This document shows positions 59,871 through 64,000 of a stretch of 64,000 nucleotides of DNA, piece by piece (the first letter of the stretch is position 1; the number at the start of each line of letters is the position of its first letter). The stretch covers positions 62,001 to 126,000 of the forward strand of contig NZ_NMZM01000009.1 of the NCBI RefSeq assembly GCF_002751875.1, written 5' to 3'. The notes under the pieces were generated by a model, which was given only the letters and a program-made list of their open reading frames with translations, was not told the origin of the DNA and searched no databases. The position numbers and the translations under genes are program-made. This DNA is from Oceaniglobus indicus. Lineage in GTDB: Bacteria > Pseudomonadota > Alphaproteobacteria > Rhodobacterales > Rhodobacteraceae.

Positions 59871-61910
59871 TCAACCGCGCCGGCGGCGGCGGCGTCCGCC
59901 ATCCGCGCCGCTGCCGTTGGTGTTGAAGCTGACGTCGGGCAGATCCACGATGCCGTTGAGGTGCGGAAAGGGATCGGTGGCGTGGGGCAGGGCGTTGGCG
60001 TTGACGAAATGCTCCTGAAACCGGGGGGCAATGGCGGTCTCCACCTTGGTGATCCGGTGCACGGTTGCTTCGATGTCGCGCCGCGCCGCACGGTTCAGCA
60101 GGGCGATCCGGGCCCCGGTTCCCGCGGCGTTGCCCGCGCTGCGCACGTGATCCAAGGGGGCATCGGGGATCATGCCCAGAACCATGGCGTGTTTCGCCGA
60201 GATATGCGCCCCGAACGCCCCGGCCAGAACGACGCGATCGACGGTGTCGGTGCCGAACTCGTCCATCAGCAGGCGCGCACCGGCGTAAAGCGCTGACTTG
60301 GCCAGCTGGATCGCCCGGATGTCGCCCTGCGTCACGGTGATCCGGGGGCCGTCGGTCGCGCTGGCGTCGTGGATCAGATACGAATGGGTGCGGCCCTCGG
60401 GGATCAGCCGGTCGGTTCCGGTTTGTGCCGCCGAGCCGATCAGGCCGTTGGGGTCGACAAGACCGGCCATCCGCATCTCGGCCACCGCCTCGATGATGCC
60501 GGATCCGCAGATGCCGGTGATCCCGGTGGATTTCGTCGCCTCGTCAAAACCGGCTTCGTCGGACCACAACGCGCACCCGATGACGCGGAAGCGGGGTTCC
60601 CTGGTGATCGGGTCGATCCGGATCTTTTCGATCGCGCCCGGCGCGGCGCGCTGGCCTGACGAGATCTGCGCGCCTTCGAAGGCGGGGCCGGTGGGCGATG
60701 AACAGGCCAGCACGCGGGTCGTGTCACCCAGCAGGATCTCGGCGTTGGTGCCGACGTCCACGATCAGGGTCAGGTCGGTCTGGCGGCCCGGTTCTTCGGA
60801 CAGGGCGACAGCGGCGCAATCGGCGCCGACGTGGCCCGCGATACAGGGCAGCAGATAGAGCTTGGCCGCCGGGTTCAGCCCCGACAGGTCAAGATCGCGC
60901 GCGTCCAGATCCATGGCGTCCGACGTCGCCAGCGCGAAGGGCGCCTGGCCCAGTTCGACCGGATCCAGCCCCAGCAGCAGATGGTGCATCACCGGGTTGC
61001 AGACGATCACCGCCTCGATGATGGCTTCGGCCGCGACGCCGGATTGTGCGGCGATTTCAAGTGCCAGATCGTTCATCGCCTCGCGCACGACACGCGTCAT
61101 CTCGGCCTCGCCACCGGGGTTCATCATGACATAGCTGACCCGGCTCATCAGGTCTTCGCCGAAACGGATCTGCGGGTTCATGACGCCGGCCGATGCCTTC
61201 ACCTCGCCGGTGGACAGGTCGCACAGGTGCGCCGCGATGGTGGTCGATCCGAGGTCGATGGCAAGGCCGTACAGGCCCCCCTCGTAAAGGCCGGGCCAGA
61301 GATCGACGATCGTGGGGGCGCGGTCGGTGTGGGGTTGGTTCAACGCCACCGTCACCTGCCACTTTCCCGCGCGCAGGACCGGTTGCAGCTTGCGCAGGAC
61401 CGAAAGCGGGGCAGAAACCGGACCGATGTTCCATTGCTCTTTCAAGGCCAGCGACACCCGTTCCAGATCACCCGAGGGTTCGTGCATGTCGGGTTCCGCC
61501 ACCTCGATGAAATAGAGGCGGGTGGCCGGGTCCAGTTCGATGTCGCGCAGGGTTGCTTCCTTGCGCACCACCTGGGCGTGCACCTGGCTTTCGCGCGGCA
61601 CGTCGATCACCACGTCGCCCTGCACCTTGGCCTGGCATCCCAGACGGCGACCCTCCTTCAGGCCGCGTTTGGATTTATACCGCTCTTCGACCGCGTTCCA
61701 GTCGGACAGGGCGTCTTGCTGAACGGTGACGCCGTGTTTCGAAAAGCTGCCATAACCCGGCGACACCTGGCATTTCGAGCAGATGCCGCGCCCGCCGCAG
61801 ACGGAATCCAGATCAACGCCCAGTTGGCGCGCGGCGGTCAGGATGGGCGTGCCGGCCGGAAAGCGGCCGCGTTTGCCCGAGGGGGTGAAGATGACGAGAG
61901 GATCGGTCAT
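59871..61910 (-). CDS. ASKHA-domain [2Fe-2S] protein, reductive activator of corrinoid enzymes
   Basis: Reactivates corrinoid proteins whose cobalt has oxidised, using ATP and an Fe-S electron path. The 679-residue protein has a ferredoxin-like N-terminus with Cys38, Cys44, Cys47 and Cys92, a linker domain, then the ASKHA ATPase region with YGLAIDLGSTTIAAHLCDL, LIVDVGTNAEILLG and VVLAGAFGAHIS. It ends in GGRRRRRRG, an Arg-rich tail also found on the neighbouring methyltransferase. The ATG at 61910 is chosen as the start of the conserved region. RamA/RACo-type function is inferred from family and context. Confidence 0.88.
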   Translation of the reverse strand: MTDPLVIFTPSGKRGRFPAGTPILTAARQLGVDLDSVCGGRGICSKCQVSPGYGSFSKHGVTVQQDALSDWNAVEERYKSKRGLKEGRRLGCQAKVQGDVVIDVPRESQVHAQVVRKEATLRDIELDPATRLYFIEVAEPDMHEPSGDLERVSLALKEQWNIGPVSAPLSVLRKLQPVLRAGKWQVTVALNQPHTDRAPTIVDLWPGLYEGGLYGLAIDLGSTTIAAHLCDLSTGEVKASAGVMNPQIRFGEDLMSRVSYVMMNPGGEAEMTRVVREAMNDLALEIAAQSGVAAEAIIEAVIVCNPVMHHLLLGLDPVELGQAPFALATSDAMDLDARDLDLSGLNPAAKLYLLPCIAGHVGADCAAVALSEEPGRQTDLTLIVDVGTNAEILLGDTTRVLACSSPTGPAFEGAQISSGQRAAPGAIEKIRIDPITREPRFRVIGCALWSDEAGFDEATKSTGITGICGSGIIEAVAEMRMAGLVDPNGLIGSAAQTGTDRLIPEGRTHSYLIHDASATDGPRITVTQGDIRAIQLAKSALYAGARLLMDEFGTDTVDRVVLAGAFGAHISAKHAMVLGMIPDAPLDHVRSAGNAAGTGARIALLNRAARRDIEATVHRITKVETAIAPRFQEHFVNANALPHATDPFPHLNGIVDLPDVSFNTNGSGADGGRRRRRRG

Positions 61911-62019
61911 GGCGCGCTCCGGAGGGCGAAAAACTTCAGGTGGTTCGGTCGTGGCGCGGGGTGCTGCGCGGGGGAAGGGCGCGCGCGTGGCGCGGCGCGG
62001 CGCCGGCCCGCGTGCGCGA

Positions 62020-63000
62020 TCAGGCGCGCCGGCGGCGGCGTCCGCCCCGGCCGGCGCCCGAATCCTGTGACGCCTGCGATGCCTGGGCGAAGGTCGCGCC
62101 ACCCTCGACCGCGTCCATGATGCGCGAGAACGCGATCCACTGTGACCCGTTGGCGTCGTGGTTCATCAGGAAGTTGGCGGCGCGGATCGCCTCCATCTCG
62201 GCGACGCGCATCGGGTTCATGATGGCCGAGGTCATGCCGGCGGTGATCGCCATGGGCAGGAACGCGGCGTTGATGCCGTGGCGGTGGGGCAGGCCGAAGC
62301 TGATGTTCGACGCGCCGCAGGTGGTGTTGACGCCCAGTTCATCGCGCAGGCGACGGATCAGCGCAAAGACCTGCTGGCCGGCGGTGGCCATGGCGCCGAT
62401 CGGCATGACCAGCGGATCGACGACGATGTCATGGGCCGGGATGCCGTGATCGGCCGCGCGTTCGACGATCTTCTTGGCCACGGCGAAGCGGACTTCGGGA
62501 TCTTCGGAAATGCCGGTGTCATCATTGCTGATCGCCACCACCGGCACGTTGTATTTCTTGACCAGCGGCAGGACCAGTTCCAGCCGTTCCTCTTCGCCGG
62601 TGACCGAGTTCAGAAGCGGCCGGCCCTCGGCGGCCTCGAGACCGTTCTGCAACGCGCCGGGGACCGAGGAATCGATGCACAGCGGCACGTCGGTGATGGC
62701 CTGGATCCGGGTGATCAGATCGCGCATCAGCGGGGGTTCGACAAAGTTGTTGTCGGCGTAACGCGGGTCTTCGGCCATCTTGTTGGTGAACACCGCGCCC
62801 GAGTTGACGTCCAGCACCATCGCCCCGCAGGCCACCTGTTCCAGCGCGTCGCGTTCGATGGTCGAGAAATCACCCAGCTCGAGTTCGGCCGACAGCTTCT
62901 TGCGCCCGGTGGGGTTGATGCGTTCGCCGATCACGCAGAACGGTTCGTCAAAGCCGATGACGACGGTTTTCGTTTTGGATTCGATTACGGTGCGGGTCAT
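62020..63000 (-). CDS. Methyltetrahydrofolate:corrinoid methyltransferase
   Basis: Pterin-binding TIM-barrel enzyme that moves methyl groups between a corrinoid protein and tetrahydrofolate. The 326-residue protein has VIGERINPTGRKKL, MVLDVNSGAVF, CIDSSVPGALQNGL, LNSVTGEEERLE, VVAISNDDTGIS and the C-terminal GASNISFGLPHRHGINAAFL, matching the MetH-type pterin domain. A low-complexity end leads to RGGRRRRRA. The ATG at 63000 has GGAAGGA upstream and overlaps the HAD gene stop (ATGA). A role in demethylation of betaine-like compounds is inferred. Confidence 0.9.
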   Translation of the reverse strand: MTRTVIESKTKTVVIGFDEPFCVIGERINPTGRKKLSAELELGDFSTIERDALEQVACGAMVLDVNSGAVFTNKMAEDPRYADNNFVEPPLMRDLITRIQAITDVPLCIDSSVPGALQNGLEAAEGRPLLNSVTGEEERLELVLPLVKKYNVPVVAISNDDTGISEDPEVRFAVAKKIVERAADHGIPAHDIVVDPLVMPIGAMATAGQQVFALIRRLRDELGVNTTCGASNISFGLPHRHGINAAFLPMAITAGMTSAIMNPMRVAEMEAIRAANFLMNHDANGSQWIAFSRIMDAVEGGATFAQASQASQDSGAGRGGRRRRRA

Positions 63001-63653
63001 GGATGGTGTCCTTCCAGGCGTCTGAGGTGATCCCAGAGCGCGGTGTCGTTGAAATCGTCGATGCAGGCGGCGGCGCCGGCGTCGGCCAGGGTCGCGCCGG
63101 GCAGGCTGGATCGGATGCCATAGGTGAACAGGCCCGCGCCAACGGCGGCGCGGATGCCCGAAGGTGAATCCTCGAACGCCAGTGATTTGGCGGGATCTGC
63201 ACCCAGTTGCGCCAGAGCGGCAAGATAGGGCGCCGGATCGGGTTTTCCGGCCGAGCATTCGCCACCGATGATGACGGTGGAAAAGCGGTCGCCCAGGCCG
63301 ATCGCGCCCAGCATGGCGTCGGCGTTGGCGCGCGGCGCGTTGGTGACGACGGCCACCGGCCAACCGCGGGCCGCCGCGTGATCCAGCAGGGCGACGGCAC
63401 CGGGGGTCGCGGGCACGCTGGCGCCCAGCCGGTCGCGAAACATCGCTTCCTTCTGATCGGACAGGGCCTGTGCATCTTCGTCGGGCAACAGATCGCCGAA
63501 GATGGCCGAGTTGTGCCGCCCGTGCAGGTGCGACAGGTAATAGGCCTCGTCGATGATCCGGCCATGGTCGGCCAGCAGTTCGGCAAAGACCTGCGCGTGC
63601 AGCGGATCGGAATGAATGAGCGTTCCGTCGAGATCGAAAAGAAGGGCTGGCAC
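62997..63653 (-). CDS. HAD-superfamily phosphatase (phosphoglycolate phosphatase-like)
   Basis: A 218-residue haloacid dehalogenase hydrolase with the nucleophile motif FDLDGTLIHSD near 6-16, VVTNAPR (motif II), GKPDPAPYL with the motif III lysine and FEDSPSGIRAA (motif IV). Substrate unknown. The GTG at 63653 lies five bases after the stop of the MTHFR-like gene, and the end overlaps the methyltransferase by four bases, so all are translationally linked. It may clear a side product of one-carbon metabolism. Confidence 0.85.
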   Translation of the reverse strand: MPALLFDLDGTLIHSDPLHAQVFAELLADHGRIIDEAYYLSHLHGRHNSAIFGDLLPDEDAQALSDQKEAMFRDRLGASVPATPGAVALLDHAAARGWPVAVVTNAPRANADAMLGAIGLGDRFSTVIIGGECSAGKPDPAPYLAALAQLGADPAKSLAFEDSPSGIRAAVGAGLFTYGIRSSLPGATLADAGAAACIDDFNDTALWDHLRRLEGHHP

Positions 63654-63658
63654 GTCGT

Positions 63659-64000
63659 TCAGCCCGCCGGTTTGACGGCATCGCCGCCCTGTTGCAGCGC
63701 CCATTCCGCGCTGGCCTTGATCCCGCCCAGGGGGAAGATGTGCACCTGCCGGATATTGGAGGCGGGATGGGCCGCCTTGTGCGCCGCCAGTTCGGCGACC
63801 ACGTCGGTCGGCTCATAGGGCAGCAGCAGCCGGGTCACATCCATCGCGCGCTTTTGTAACACGCGCAGCGACGGGCCGACACCGCAGGCGATGGCAAAGC
63901 GGATCAGCGTTTGCAGCTTTGCGGGACCGGCGATGCCGATGTGGATCGGCAGGTCGATGCCGTTCGCCTTCAGGGCGTCGGCCCAGGCGATCACCGGCGC
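63659..64000 (-). CDS. Methylenetetrahydrofolate reductase-like protein, 3' part
   Basis: C-terminal part of a gene that extends beyond the window. The visible 113 residues include IHIGIAGPAKLQTLIRFAIACGVGPS and IRQVHIFPLGGIKASAEWAL, matching the C-terminal region of MetF-type methylenetetrahydrofolate reductases found near corrinoid methyltransferase genes in Rhodobacteraceae. This fits a pathway that oxidises methyl groups via tetrahydrofolate. The call rests on this short segment and context. Confidence 0.65.
   Translation of the reverse strand, partial: APVIAWADALKANGIDLPIHIGIAGPAKLQTLIRFAIACGVGPSLRVLQKRAMDVTRLLLPYEPTDVVAELAAHKAAHPASNIRQVHIFPLGGIKASAEWALQQGGDAVKPAG

Noticed and set aside
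61911-62102. 64-codon N-terminal extension of the ASKHA protein
   Set aside because: The extension is Arg/Pro/Ala-rich shadow-like sequence that reaches over the end of the methyltransferase gene; the conserved ferredoxin domain starts at the ATG at 61910.

Overview
The window is a contiguous stretch of high-GC chromosome from an alphaproteobacterium, most likely a member of the Rhodobacteraceae (Roseobacter/Paracoccus relatives). This rests on the gene order mraY-murD-ftsW-murG-murC-DUF2484-murB-ddl-ftsQAZ-lpxC-bamD-recN, on yajC-secD-secF-Mth938-ccmABCD-ccmG, on the dnaG-rpoD pair, and on proteins such as DUF2484, DUF6314 and the HlyU family. The DNA is almost entirely core chromosome. I see no insertion sequence, prophage, CRISPR array, rRNA or tRNA.

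Layout. 1-17.6 kb is the division and cell-wall (dcw) cluster, read rightward. It makes lipid I/II (mraY, murD, murG, murC, murB, ddl) and the divisome (ftsW, ftsQ, ftsA, ftsZ), then runs into outer-membrane biogenesis (lpxC, bamD) and recN. One leftward flavoprotein gene interrupts it. 17.6-25.4 kb holds an Hsp70-like ATPase, a ClC chloride channel/exchanger, DNA primase, the primary sigma factor and a small HlyU-type regulator. 25.4-27.1 kb carries an SDR, YjbQ and a secreted protein. 27.2-36.4 kb is the nrdR-ribD ... ribE-ribB-ribH-nusB riboflavin region, split by a leftward capsule cassette (kpsS, kpsD/wza, kpsC). 36.4-39.7 kb has poorly known membrane and periplasmic proteins and mmcB. 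39.9-46.1 kb is yajC-secDF plus the cytochrome c maturation genes. 46.1-55.7 kb holds aconitase, a DUF1223 protein, a late acyltransferase, an orphan FliG, purB, DUF6314 and bioY. 55.9-59.8 kb is a form II CO-dehydrogenase-type molybdenum hydroxylase operon (coxS-coxL-coxM). 59.9-64 kb, convergent with it, is a corrinoid/tetrahydrofolate one-carbon operon (MTHFR-like, HAD phosphatase, methyl-THF:corrinoid methyltransferase, ASKHA [2Fe-2S] reactivase).

The most unusual non-coding signal is a dispersed intergenic element present eight times. Six copies share GAGTATTT, three variable bases, then GCAAGAAAAA. Most copies sit just downstream of a stop codon in the orientation of that gene, often after a short GC hairpin. 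Two copies face each other between the convergent murD and flavoprotein genes and could pair into a long hairpin. Other points of interest are a perfect 12-bp terminator-like hairpin inside the start of kpsC just after the kpsD stop, matching Arg-rich C-terminal tails (and matching DNA) on two adjacent corrinoid-pathway proteins, a RibB with a GTP cyclohydrolase II-like domain lacking its zinc ligands, and a membrane protein paired with a ClpP-fold periplasmic protein.
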